Of a stretch of DNA of 64,000 nt, positions 8,174-16,693 are shown piece by piece. Positions within the stretch are counted from its first letter, which is position 1; every line of letters starts with the position of its first letter. Made by a program: the position numbers and the translations under genes. This DNA comes from Myxococcota bacterium (GTDB lineage: Bacteria > Myxococcota_A > UBA9160 > UBA6930), in contig JANQOX010000005.1 in NCBI GenBank assembly GCA_028285625.1, positions 248,001 to 312,000 on the forward strand, given 5' to 3'. A model generated the notes under the pieces. It made no database searches and was not told where the DNA came from. It was given only the letters and a program-made list of their open reading frames with translations.

Positions 8174-9598
8174 ATGCGACGCTCCCCCCACACGTCCCTT
8201 CCGAGAGCCTCCGCCGCGATCCTGTTCGCGGCTGCGCTGGTTTCGTGCGCCGTCGGCCCCGACTACGAAGAGCCCGAGCTCCCGACGCCGGACGTCTGGC
8301 AGCAGGAGCTCGCGCGCGGGCTCGAGACGGGCGATGCCAGCATCGCCCAGTGGTGGACGGTGCTCGAGGACCCGACGCTCGAGCAGCTCATCACCCGCGC
8401 GTCGGCGGGCAACCTCGACCTGCGCCAGGCGGCTGCGCGCATCGCCCAGGCCTCGGGGCAGCGGGGCATCGCCGTCGGCGAGTGGTTCCCGACGATCGAC
8501 TCCGAGACGCTCTACAGCCGGGCGCAGACCTCGGAGGAACTGCTCGGGGGCCTCCCGGTCGACAACCCCGGCGACCTCTACCAGACCGGAGTCGCGGCGA
8601 ACTGGGAGGTGGACCTGTTCGGTCGGATCCGCCGCTCGGTGGAGTCGGCCGAGGCCGACCTCGAGACTTCGATCGAGGACTACCGGGACGTCCTGGTGGT
8701 GCTCTACGCCGAGGTGGCCACGGCCTACCTCGACGTGCGCGCCTTCCAGGAGCGGGTGCGGCTGGCGCAGCAGAACGTGGACAGCCAGCGCGAGACCCTC
8801 GACCTGGTGGCGGTTCGCAACCGCGTGGGGCTGGTGGGCGACCTCGACCTGCGGCAGGCCGAGGTCAACGTCGCGCGCACGGCCTCGGTGATTCCGTCCC
8901 TGCGAGAGCAGCAGATCGCCGCGCAGAACCGGTTGGCCGTGCTGCTGGGCATGTATCCCCAGGACGTCGCAGGTCTCATCGCCACACCCGCCCGCGTGCC
9001 GCTGCCCGACGTGCGCCTGGCCGTGGGTCTGCCCGCAGACCTGGTGCGACAGCGCCCCGACCTGCGCCGCGCCGAACGCGAGCTCGCCTCCCAGACGGCG
9101 CGCATCGGTGTGGCGACGGCCGATCTCTACCCGCGGCTCTCGCTGCTCGGCAGCATCGGGCTCGACGCGCGCACGGCGGCCCGCTGGATGACTGGTGACG
9201 CGCTCGCCTGGAGCATCGGCCCCTCGATCCGCTGGAACCTCTTCGACGGGGGCGCCATTCGCAGCAACGTCCGGTTGCAGGAGGCCCTCAGCCAGGAACT
9301 GCTGGCGCGCTACGAGGAAGCGGTGCTGCTGGCGGTCGAGGACGTCGAGAACGCCCTGGCCTCCTACACCCAGGAGTACGCGCGACTCGAAGAGCTGCGC
9401 AAGTCGTCCGATGCCGCGACGCGCACGGTCGAACTCGTGCAAGTGCTCTACCGGACCGGGCTGGTGGACTTTCTCAACGTGCTCGACGCCGAACGCGCCC
9501 AGTTCGAGGAGCAGGACGCGCGCGCCGAGAGCCGAGGTCGCGTCGCCAAGAATCTGGTGAGCATCTACCGCGCGCTCGGCGGCGGATGGACGCCGTGA
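8174..9598 (+). CDS. outer-membrane efflux lipoprotein (NodT/OprM family)
   Basis: This 474-residue protein is the outer-membrane channel of an RND tripartite pump. The signal peptide ends in a lipobox with the lipidated Cys at residue 25 (ALVSCAVGPDYEEP; the GPDY motif is typical of the family). Two OEP repeats follow, rich in coiled-coil heptads (TSIEDYRDVLVVLYAEVATAYLDVRA; ALSQELLARYEEAVLLAVEDVENAL). It is expected to form a trimeric barrel plus periplasmic tunnel. It heads a four-gene operon: the next gene overlaps it by 13 bp. Confidence 0.95.
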   Translation: MRRSPHTSLPRASAAILFAAALVSCAVGPDYEEPELPTPDVWQQELARGLETGDASIAQWWTVLEDPTLEQLITRASAGNLDLRQAAARIAQASGQRGIAVGEWFPTIDSETLYSRAQTSEELLGGLPVDNPGDLYQTGVAANWEVDLFGRIRRSVESAEADLETSIEDYRDVLVVLYAEVATAYLDVRAFQERVRLAQQNVDSQRETLDLVAVRNRVGLVGDLDLRQAEVNVARTASVIPSLREQQIAAQNRLAVLLGMYPQDVAGLIATPARVPLPDVRLAVGLPADLVRQRPDLRRAERELASQTARIGVATADLYPRLSLLGSIGLDARTAARWMTGDALAWSIGPSIRWNLFDGGAIRSNVRLQEALSQELLARYEEAVLLAVEDVENALASYTQEYARLEELRKSSDAATRTVELVQVLYRTGLVDFLNVLDAERAQFEEQDARAESRGRVAKNLVSIYRALGGGWTP

Positions 9599-10020
9599 TC
9601 GTCCTCTTCCGCACGCTCCTCGTCGTGATGCTCGTCGCCGCGCCCCTGGTGGGCCGTCGTGCCGAGGCCGCCGCCGATCCGACGCCGCCGGCCGCGCCGG
9701 CGCCGGCCGCAGCCTACGCTCCGACGGCGCGTGCCGCGGCCCCTGATGCGACGGCGGTGCCACCGGCTGCACGGGTGCCGAGCCCTGCCGAGATCGACGC
9801 CGACCTGGCCGGGGTTCGCCGGGATGCGACCACCGGGGGCGTCGTGTTCGACGCGCTGGTACTGCGCCCGCTCTCGTTCATCCAGCTCGCCTTCTCGGCG
9901 GTGGTGTTCGTACCCGCCTATCCGGTCTCCCTGCTCTTCGGAGGTAGCGACGACGTCATGCGCGCCTGCATAAGCGAGCCCGCCCACCAGACCTTCGGCC
10001 GACCCCTGGGGCAGCGATGA
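9586..10020 (+). CDS. small membrane protein inside the RND efflux operon
   Basis: This 144-residue protein has an N-terminal signal peptide or anchor (residues 1-28), an Ala/Pro-rich linker (about 30-65) and a C-terminal hydrophobic stretch (about 95-118: LSFIQLAFSAVVFVPAYPVSLLFGG). Small proteins of similar composition, sometimes labelled multidrug transporter, accompany pumps in other proteobacteria, but I do not recognise a named family. It overlaps the channel gene by 13 bp and the adaptor gene by 4 bp (ATGA), so co-translation is likely. It may be an accessory subunit of the pump; that is inference from position. Confidence 0.8.
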   Translation: MDAVIVLFRTLLVVMLVAAPLVGRRAEAAADPTPPAAPAPAAAYAPTARAAAPDATAVPPAARVPSPAEIDADLAGVRRDATTGGVVFDALVLRPLSFIQLAFSAVVFVPAYPVSLLFGGSDDVMRACISEPAHQTFGRPLGQR

Positions 10021-11237
10021 GACGCAGCCCGCTCTTCCTCCGCCGCCCCGCGGCTGCGGTCGCGGCCGCACTGCTCGCGGTGTCGTTCGGCTGCTCGGCG
10101 CCCGAGGCGCCCGCGCCGCAGCCGCCGCAGGTGACCTTCGCCACCCCCGAGCGGCGCCCCATCACCCGCTTCATCGAGTACTCGGGCCGCACGCGTGCCG
10201 TGGAGTTCGCGGAGATCCGGGCGCGCGTCCCCGGGTCGCTGGACGCGATGCTCTACGAGCCTTCGGTCATGGTCGACGAAGGGCAGGTGCTCTTCGAGAT
10301 CGAGCCCGACACGTACCAGGCCACCCACGACAGCGCAGTGGCCGAGGTGGCCAGTGCGAAGAGCCAGCTCGTGAATGCCGAGGCCGAGCTTCGCCGGATC
10401 GAGGAGGCCATCCGCGAGCGCGCCGTGAGCCAGGCCGACCTCGACCAGTCCCGCGCCGCTCGCGACAAGGCCCAGGCCGACGTGCTGACCGCCGAGGCGC
10501 GGCTCAAGCAGGCGAGCATCGACCTCGACTACACGCAGGTCGCGACACCCATCCCCGGCCAGGTGAGCCGCAACTTCGTGGACGTGGGCAACCTCGTCGG
10601 GTCCGGCGAGGCGACGCTGCTCACCACGGTGACGCGCATCCAGCCCATCTACGTGTACTTCGACGCCTCCGAGAGCCTCGTGCTCAAGATGCTCGATGCG
10701 CGCCGCAGGGGAGTCGAGACCGACGCCGAAGCCGACTGGCTCGGCGAGGTGAACATCGCCACGGCTGCCGACGTGGACTTCCCCCACATGGGCCGCGTCG
10801 ACTTCGTCGACAACACCGTGGACCCCGCGACGGGGACCATCGAGGTGCGGGCGGTGCTTCCCAATGCCGAGTCGTCGCTGTTTCCCGGACTCTTCGTACG
10901 GGTTCGTCTCACGACGGGCAGGGACGACCAGGCCCTGCTGATCAACGAACGCGCCGTGGGGACCGACCTGAGCGGCAAGTTCGTGCTGGTGGTGGGCGAG
11001 GGCGACGTGGCCGAGCAGCGCTACGTGAAGCTCGGCCCGGTGCAGCTCGATGGCACCGTCGTGATCGACGAAGGGCTCGAGGGCGACGAGCGCTACATCA
11101 TCGACGGTCTGCTTCGCGCGCGTCCCGGCTTCCCGGTGTCGCCGAGCCCGCATGGCACCCGGACCGCGAGCCCCGGCTCGGCGCCGTCCGCGGGCGACAC
11201 CGAGCCGGCGGCTGACGCCGCGCCCACGGAGGGCTGA
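10017..11237 (+). CDS. RND efflux periplasmic adaptor (AcrA/MexA family)
   Basis: This 406-residue membrane-fusion protein carries a lipoprotein signal peptide with Cys at residue 26 (AVSFGCSAPE). The lipoyl/barrel-sandwich half begins with VEFAEIRARVPGSL, is interrupted by an alpha-helical hairpin (about residues 100-160) and resumes with IDLDYTQVATPIPGQVSRNFVDVGNLV. A beta-barrel and membrane-proximal domain follow, with the family motif NAESSLFPGLFVRVRL. It links the inner-membrane pump encoded next to the outer-membrane channel at 8174. It overlaps the upstream gene by 4 bp and its TGA is immediately followed by the GTG of the pump gene. The last 40 residues are a disordered Ser/Pro/Ala tail. 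Confidence 0.96.
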   Translation: MRRSPLFLRRPAAAVAAALLAVSFGCSAPEAPAPQPPQVTFATPERRPITRFIEYSGRTRAVEFAEIRARVPGSLDAMLYEPSVMVDEGQVLFEIEPDTYQATHDSAVAEVASAKSQLVNAEAELRRIEEAIRERAVSQADLDQSRAARDKAQADVLTAEARLKQASIDLDYTQVATPIPGQVSRNFVDVGNLVGSGEATLLTTVTRIQPIYVYFDASESLVLKMLDARRRGVETDAEADWLGEVNIATAADVDFPHMGRVDFVDNTVDPATGTIEVRAVLPNAESSLFPGLFVRVRLTTGRDDQALLINERAVGTDLSGKFVLVVGEGDVAEQRYVKLGPVQLDGTVVIDEGLEGDERYIIDGLLRARPGFPVSPSPHGTRTASPGSAPSAGDTEPAADAAPTEG

Positions 11238-14200
11238 GTGGGCGGCTTCAGCTCGATCTTCATCGATCGCCCCATCTTCGCGATGGTGATCTCGATCGTG
11301 GTGGTGTTGATCGGTGGCATCTCGCTGCCGCTGCTCCCCATCGCGAGCATGCCCGACATCACGCCGCCCACGGTGAAGGTCACCACGACCTATCCCGGCG
11401 CCAGTGCCACGGTGGTGGAGGAGACCGTCACCAGCCCGATCGAGCAGGAGGTCAACGGCGTCGAGAACATGCTCTACATGTCCTCGAAGAGCGCCAGCGA
11501 CGGCAGCCTCGACCTGACGGTGACCTTCGCCGTCGGCACCGACCCGGACATGGCGACGGTGCTGACGCAGAACCGCGTGAACATCGCGCTGCCGCTGCTG
11601 CCCGAGGACGTGAAGCGCCAGGGCGTGAAGGTCGAGAAGCAGTCCACCGAGCTGGTGATGATGGTGGGGCTGAACTCGCCCGACGGCCGCTACGACGACG
11701 TCTACCTGTCCAACTACGCGACCACCCAGCTCAAGGACACGCTCGCGCGCCAGGGCGGCGTGGGTCAGGTGAAGATCTTCGGCGCCAAGGACTTCGGCAT
11801 GCGGATCTGGCTGGATCCCGCCAAGCTGAAGAGCCGGGGTCTGACCACCGAGGAGGCCCTCTCGGCCCTGCGCGAGCAGAACGTGCAGGTGGCCGCCGGT
11901 CAGATCGCGGCACCGCCCACCCGCGAAGGCCAGAACTTCCAGTACAACCTCACGACCCTCGGCCGGCTCACCGACGTCGAGCAGTTCGAGAACATCATCA
12001 TCAAGACCGGCGAGCGCGGCGAGATCGTGCGCGTGCGCGACGTCGGCCGCGTCGAGCTCGGGGCCCAGAACTACAACTGGTACGCGGAGCAGGATGGCCA
12101 GCCGGCCAGCCTGCTCGGCATCTACGCCCTGCCGGGTGCGAACTCCGTCGAGATCGCCAACAACGTGGGCGCCGTGATGGAGGATCTGTCGGGGAGCTTT
12201 CCGCAGGGGCTGTCCTGGTCGATCCCCTACGACAGCACCCGCTACATCAACCAGTCGATCGCCGAGGTGCAGTCGAGCCTGCTGATGGCGATCGCACTCG
12301 TCATCCTCGTCGTCTTCATCTTCCTGCAGGACTTCCGCAGCACGATCGTCCCGGCCGTGGCCATCCCCGTGTCCCTGGTTGGGACGTTCGGCGCGATGAT
12401 GGCCCTGGGCATGTCGATCAACAACCTGACCCTGTTCGGGTTGGTGTTGGCCATCGGTATCGTCGTGGACGATGCGATCATGGTGGTGGAGAACACCCAG
12501 CGGCTGATGGCCGACGAGGGCCTGCCCCCGAAGGAGGCCGCGCGCAAGACGATGCACGAGGTCGGCGGCGCGGTGGTCGCGACCACGGCCGTGCTGCTCG
12601 CGGTGTTCGTCCCGACCATCGTGATGCCGGGGCTCACGGGCAGGCTCTACGCGCAGTTCGCCACCACCATCTCGGTGGCGACGGTGTTCTCGTCGATCAA
12701 TGCCCTCACGCTGTCGCCATCGCTGTGCGGCCTGTTGCTCAAGCCGGGCAGCGGCGAACCCGCCACCACCGGATTCTTCGGTTGGTTCAACCGCTCCTTC
12801 GACGCGACCACGCGAGGTTACGTCGGGTGGGTGACCGCCGGACTGCGCAAGAGCGGCATGATGCTCGTGGCCTTTGCGGCGATGGTCGCGGCCATGGTGA
12901 TGGGTTTCGGAGAGATGCCCGGCGGCTTCGTGCCCGATGAGGACCAGGGCTACTTCTTCGTGAACGCCGAGCTGCCTCCTGGCGCGTCCCTCGAGCGCAC
13001 CGAAGAGGTGATGGACCAGATCAACGAGATCCTCGCCAACACCCAGGGCGTCCAGAACGTGGTGTCGGTGGGTGGGTACTCCATGCTCAACGGCATCGCG
13101 GGGGTGAACTCCGGCTTCGTGATCGCGACGCTCGACCACTGGGACGACCGTCCTGGCACCGAGCTCAACCTCTGGGGGCTGCTGGGCACGGTGGCACCCC
13201 AGCTCGCCGCGTTGCGCGAGGGCATCGTCTTTCCCTTCACGCCGCCTCCCATCAACGGGCTCGGTGCTTCGGGCGGGTTCTCCATGGAGATCCAGGATCG
13301 TGGTGGCGTGGGCATCAACCAGCTCGAGACGTTCGCCAACGATCTCGTGGCTGCGGGAGACGAGAGTCCCGTCACCACGCGGGTCAACCAGAACTTCCGT
13401 GCCAACGTGCCCCAGCTGTTCGTCGACGTAGACCGGGAGAAGGTGAAGGCGCTCGGGATCCCGCTCCAGCAGGTGTTCGGAACGCTCCAGACGGCGCTGG
13501 GCTCGTCCTACGTGAACGACTTCAACCTGTTCGGCCGCACCTGGAAGGTGATGGCCCAGGCGGACCAGGACTTCCGCGACGAGCCGAGCGACATCGGTCG
13601 CCTGGAAGTCCGCAACGCCGCCGGACAGATGGTGCCGATCTCGACGCTCGCCAGTGTCGAGGACTCGGTCGGCCCGCAGGCGATCAACCGCTTCAACCTG
13701 TACCGCTCGTCCTCGATCACCGGCGGCCCGATGCCCGGATACTCCGAGGGGCAGGCGACCGACGAGATCGAGCGCCTGGCCGGGGTCATCCTGCCGCCCC
13801 AGATGGGCTTCGAGTGGTCGGGCGTGACCTACCAGCAGAAGGAGGCGGGCAACCTCGCCCCGCTGATCTTCGGCATGGCGATCATCTTCGCGTTCCTGTT
13901 CCTGGCAGCGCAGTACGAGAGCTGGGCGAACCCGCTGTCGGTGATGCTGTCGGTTCCCATGGCCATCCTCGGGGCCGTCGTCTTCACGCTGCTGCGCGGC
14001 CTGGTGGCGCCAGGCTTCGAGAACAACGTCTACTTCCAGATCGGTCTGGTGCTGCTGATCGCACTGTCCGCGAAGACCGCGATCCTGATCGTCGAGTTCG
14101 CCAAGCAGCAACACGAGCAGGAAGGCAAGCCCGTGGTCGAGGCGGCCATCGAGGCCTCGCGGCTGCGCTTCCGCCCGATCCTGATGACGGCCTTCTCGTT

Positions 14201-14396
14201 CATCCTCGGCGTGATTCCGCTGGTGGTGGCCTCGGGCGCGGGCGCCCGCAGCCGCGTCTCGCTCGGCACGGCCGTGGCGGGCGGCATGCTGCTCTTCACC
14301 CTGCTCGGCGTCTTCTTCATCCCCATGCTCTACGTCGTGGTCGAGCAGGGCATGGCGCGGCTGCGCGGACGCCCGAGCGAGCCGTCGAACGGCTGA
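11238..14396 (+). CDS. RND-family multidrug efflux permease (AcrB/MexB type)
   Basis: This 1052-residue inner-membrane proton antiporter is full length for the hydrophobe/amphiphile efflux subfamily. It starts FSSIFIDRPIFAMVISIVVV and has the two six-helix halves with large periplasmic loops. The paired aspartates of TM4, required for proton transfer, are present in GIVVDDAIMVVEN. Other family signatures include GASATVVEETVTSPIEQ and FRPILMTAFSFILGVIPL. It starts with GTG directly after the adaptor stop codon. The operon should export amphiphilic drugs, bile-like compounds or lipids; the natural substrate is unknown. Confidence 0.96.
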   Translation: MGGFSSIFIDRPIFAMVISIVVVLIGGISLPLLPIASMPDITPPTVKVTTTYPGASATVVEETVTSPIEQEVNGVENMLYMSSKSASDGSLDLTVTFAVGTDPDMATVLTQNRVNIALPLLPEDVKRQGVKVEKQSTELVMMVGLNSPDGRYDDVYLSNYATTQLKDTLARQGGVGQVKIFGAKDFGMRIWLDPAKLKSRGLTTEEALSALREQNVQVAAGQIAAPPTREGQNFQYNLTTLGRLTDVEQFENIIIKTGERGEIVRVRDVGRVELGAQNYNWYAEQDGQPASLLGIYALPGANSVEIANNVGAVMEDLSGSFPQGLSWSIPYDSTRYINQSIAEVQSSLLMAIALVILVVFIFLQDFRSTIVPAVAIPVSLVGTFGAMMALGMSINNLTLFGLVLAIGIVVDDAIMVVENTQRLMADEGLPPKEAARKTMHEVGGAVVATTAVLLAVFVPTIVMPGLTGRLYAQFATTISVATVFSSINALTLSPSLCGLLLKPGSGEPATTGFFGWFNRSFDATTRGYVGWVTAGLRKSGMMLVAFAAMVAAMVMGFGEMPGGFVPDEDQGYFFVNAELPPGASLERTEEVMDQINEILANTQGVQNVVSVGGYSMLNGIAGVNSGFVIATLDHWDDRPGTELNLWGLLGTVAPQLAALREGIVFPFTPPPINGLGASGGFSMEIQDRGGVGINQLETFANDLVAAGDESPVTTRVNQNFRANVPQLFVDVDREKVKALGIPLQQVFGTLQTALGSSYVNDFNLFGRTWKVMAQADQDFRDEPSDIGRLEVRNAAGQMVPISTLASVEDSVGPQAINRFNLYRSSSITGGPMPGYSEGQATDEIERLAGVILPPQMGFEWSGVTYQQKEAGNLAPLIFGMAIIFAFLFLAAQYESWANPLSVMLSVPMAILGAVVFTLLRGLVAPGFENNVYFQIGLVLLIALSAKTAILIVEFAKQQHEQEGKPVVEAAIEASRLRFRPILMTAFSFILGVIPLVVASGAGARSRVSLGTAVAGGMLLFTLLGVFFIPMLYVVVEQGMARLRGRPSEPSNG

Positions 14397-14425
14397 TCCT
14401 CCTTCGCGGGGGAAGAGGAGAACGC

Positions 14426-14842
14426 ATGGGAATCGAGGATCGCTTTGCTGCCTACTACGATGCCTTCGAGGAGAGCTACGAGGACGACGATTGGTCGCGC
14501 ATCGAGCCGTACTTCACCGAAGATGCTGCATACGAGGCAGGCCCTGACGACGCGCGGGGTCGCGACGCCGTGCTGGCCAAGCTCGAGGGCAGCGTGGGTT
14601 CCTTCGATCGCAAGATGGACACGCGAACCCCCATCTTCCAGACGCCCACCGTGGAGGGCGACACACTTACCGTGAGATGGGAGGTCCAGTACACCAAGGC
14701 CGGCTGCCCCGACCTCACGATCTCGGGAACCGAGACGGCCGTCTTCGAAGGCGATCGGATCAAGTTGCTGCGCGACGACTTCGATCCCGAGGCCCAGAAG
14801 GCCATGGGCGAGTGGATGGCCGCGCACGGGAGCAAGCTGTAG
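14426..14842 (+). CDS. SnoaL/NTF2-like protein
   Basis: This 138-residue protein has the cone-shaped NTF2 fold pattern: N-terminal helices (FAAYYDAFEESYEDDDWSRI), the PYFTEDAAYE strand, and a curved sheet (DTLTVRWEVQYTKAGCPDL, SGTETAVFEGDRI). Members range from polyketide cyclases and isomerases to ligand-binding proteins, so the function stays open. A clear GGAAGAGGAG precedes the ATG. It lies 29 bp behind the efflux pump gene and may be read from the same transcript. Confidence 0.85.
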   Translation: MGIEDRFAAYYDAFEESYEDDDWSRIEPYFTEDAAYEAGPDDARGRDAVLAKLEGSVGSFDRKMDTRTPIFQTPTVEGDTLTVRWEVQYTKAGCPDLTISGTETAVFEGDRIKLLRDDFDPEAQKAMGEWMAAHGSKL

Positions 14843-14856
14843 CGAGGCTGCGACGT

Positions 14857-15164
14857 TTCGCATGGGCCTGCGTGGCGACCGGTCTCGCAGCGTTCCTGCC
14901 GGAGGGGGTCCGCGCCGCCTCCGAGGCTGCGGGTTGCCCGCGGCCGCTCCAGGTGATCGCCCACCGCGGGGCGAGTGGGCACGTGCCCGAGCACACCGCA
15001 GCAGCGAGAACGCGTTCCAGGCCGAGCGCTTTCGCACGGCCGGTGGCGACGCAGCCCACGGCGACCTCGAGGGCGAGTTGCGCGCCGCCCGCATGCACTG
15101 TGTCGATGCGGTGTTCGCCGATCATCCCGAGTCGGCGATCCGTGTACGCGAGGCCGGGCGTTAG
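14857..15164 (+). pseudogene. remnant of a glycerophosphodiester phosphodiesterase gene (internal deletion and frameshift)
   Basis: Two pieces of one family lie in different frames. The first (about 14857-15000) encodes a signal-peptide-like segment, then PLQVIAHRGASGHVPEHT, the conserved N-terminal catalytic motif of GlpQ/UgpQ enzymes. The second (about 15000-15164, next frame) encodes the family C-terminus: GDLEGELRAARMHCVDAVFADHPESA. The middle of the barrel, including the metal-binding E-x-D motif, is absent: about 100 residues remain of an expected 300 or more. The product cannot be active. It ends convergently with the SDR gene, the stop codons sharing bases (TTAG at 15161-15164). Confidence 0.75.
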
Positions 15165-15925
15165 AACTGGTCGGGACGTAGTGCCGCGTCGTTGCCGCCA
15201 TCTGCGTAGACGATGCTGCCGTGCATGTAGGCGGCCTTGTCCCCGAGCAGGAAGCCGATCAGCTCGGCGATCTCTTCGGGCTGTGCCCAGCGGCCGAGCG
15301 GGACCTTGAGCGCGGCGACGCCGCGGCCGTAGATGGGGTGCGCCTTGGCCCCGTCCATGAGGGGCGTCTGCGTGGGCCCCGGGGCGATTCCGTTCAAGCG
15401 GATGCCTGCTTCGCCGAACTCAGCCGCGCGTCGGCGGACGGCACGCGAGAGCGCGTGCTTCGAGCCCCCGTAGGCGATGAAGCCGTTCTCTTCGGCGGCG
15501 ATCGTGCGCGCCGCGGCCTCATCCCCGTCGAGCAGGGCCTCGACCAGGGGATGCTCCTCAAACGGGCCCATCTGGGCCGAGTTCGAGCACACCGCCACCA
15601 CCGACGCGCCGGGCCGGCCCGCCATCGCGTCGCGCAGGCCGTCGAGAAGCGTGACCGCGCCGAAGTAGTTCACCGACACGATGGCCTCGAGGTCGTCCAC
15701 GTGGGCGCCGAGCCCCGCGCAGAGCACCAGGCGATCGATCGCGCCGGCCGTCTCCCCGCGAATTCCCTGCACGGCCGCGCGGCGGCCTTCGGGGCGCGAC
15801 AGGTCGGCCTCGACCTCGGCATGGTGGAGGTCGACGCCCACCACGCGATCCCCCGCACCTTCCAGGTGTTTGCGCACGGCGGCACCGATGCCGGACGCAC
15901 TCCCCGTGACCACGGCGGTTCCCAT
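15161..15925 (-). CDS. SDR oxidoreductase, 3-alpha-hydroxysteroid dehydrogenase-like
   Basis: This 254-residue short-chain dehydrogenase has the NAD(P) motif TGSASGIG at residues 7-14, the catalytic Tyr152-x3-Lys156 (AYGGSK) and Ser in VCSNSA. Its C-terminus (IVYADGGNDAALRPDQF) and the loop between strand 5 and helix 5 resemble the 3-alpha-hydroxysteroid dehydrogenase/carbonyl reductase group of Comamonas. The preferred substrate is probably a hydroxysteroid or another bulky alcohol, but this rests on resemblance. It is the last gene of a five-gene minus-strand cluster, 24 bp after the second SDR. Confidence 0.9.
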   Translation of the reverse strand: MGTAVVTGSASGIGAAVRKHLEGAGDRVVGVDLHHAEVEADLSRPEGRRAAVQGIRGETAGAIDRLVLCAGLGAHVDDLEAIVSVNYFGAVTLLDGLRDAMAGRPGASVVAVCSNSAQMGPFEEHPLVEALLDGDEAAARTIAAEENGFIAYGGSKHALSRAVRRRAAEFGEAGIRLNGIAPGPTQTPLMDGAKAHPIYGRGVAALKVPLGRWAQPEEIAELIGFLLGDKAAYMHGSIVYADGGNDAALRPDQF

Positions 15926-15949
15926 GTCGAGAGTCTCCTCGTAGCGCGG

Positions 15950-16693
15950 TCAGGCGACCGAGTAGCCGCCGTCCACGCACAAAGTCTGGCCCGTGACGAA
16001 GCCCGCCGCCGGACTGAGCAGGAACAGCACCGGGGGTGCGATGTCGTCGACCGTCCCCCATCGCCCCATGGGCGTGCGGGCCAGCTGGGGGCCTTCCAGC
16101 GCCTCGATGCCCTTCATCGGCGCGGTCATGCGCGTCTCGACCAGCCCGGGTGCCACGGCGTTCACCCGAATGGAATCACCCGCCCAGGCGACGGCGAGGT
16201 TCTTGGTCATCTGCACCACCCCGGCCTTGGCTGCGCCATAGCCGGGGACGATGGGCACGGCCATGAATGCCGACATCGAGGCCAGGTTGACGACGGCGCC
16301 GCCGCCCGGCTGTGTGCTTCGCGCGAGCCCGTCCTTGCAGGCCAGGGCCATCCGGAACGCGCCGAACAGGTTGATCGCGACGGACGTTTCGAACACCTCC
16401 GGCTCCCACTCGTTGCGGCCCCCGGGCAGGTTGGCGCCCGCGTTGTTCACCAACAGGTCGAGGGGCGCGAGTGCATCGCCGACGGCCGTGATGGCGTCGC
16501 GGTCTGTCATCTCGAGCGGGTGGTAGTCGAGCCCGTCGAGTTCGTCCTCGTAGTCCGATGCCCCGCCGCGCGTGCCCGTGATCGCCACCCGTGCGCCCGC
16601 ATCGCGCAGCGCGCGGGCCACGCCGAGGCCGATGCCACCGGAGCCGCCCGTCACCAGCGCCCGCCGGCCGCCGAAGTCGAAGCGGAGACTCAC
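15950..16693 (-). CDS. SDR-family NAD(P)-dependent oxidoreductase
   Basis: This 247-residue classical SDR has TGGSGGIG at residues 15-22, NNAG at 83-86, the catalytic Ser in LASMSA (about 139), Tyr152 and Lys156 (GYGAAKAG), and the C-terminal CVDGGYSVA typical of 3-oxoacyl-ACP-reductase-like members. The GTG start at 16693 overlaps the upstream oxidoreductase stop codon (GTGA), indicating translational coupling. The same frame is open far upstream, antisense-like, and was trimmed on that basis. It is likely cytosolic and oxidises or reduces an intermediate shared with the neighbouring SDR. Confidence 0.92.
   Translation of the reverse strand: MSLRFDFGGRRALVTGGSGGIGLGVARALRDAGARVAITGTRGGASDYEDELDGLDYHPLEMTDRDAITAVGDALAPLDLLVNNAGANLPGGRNEWEPEVFETSVAINLFGAFRMALACKDGLARSTQPGGGAVVNLASMSAFMAVPIVPGYGAAKAGVVQMTKNLAVAWAGDSIRVNAVAPGLVETRMTAPMKGIEALEGPQLARTPMGRWGTVDDIAPPVLFLLSPAAGFVTGQTLCVDGGYSVA

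Noticed and set aside
9918..14114. A 1398-codon open frame on the minus strand opposite the RND operon
   Set aside because: It mirrors the coding strand in GC-rich DNA, with His/Arg/Glu-rich content and no domain; the RND genes on the plus strand are certain.
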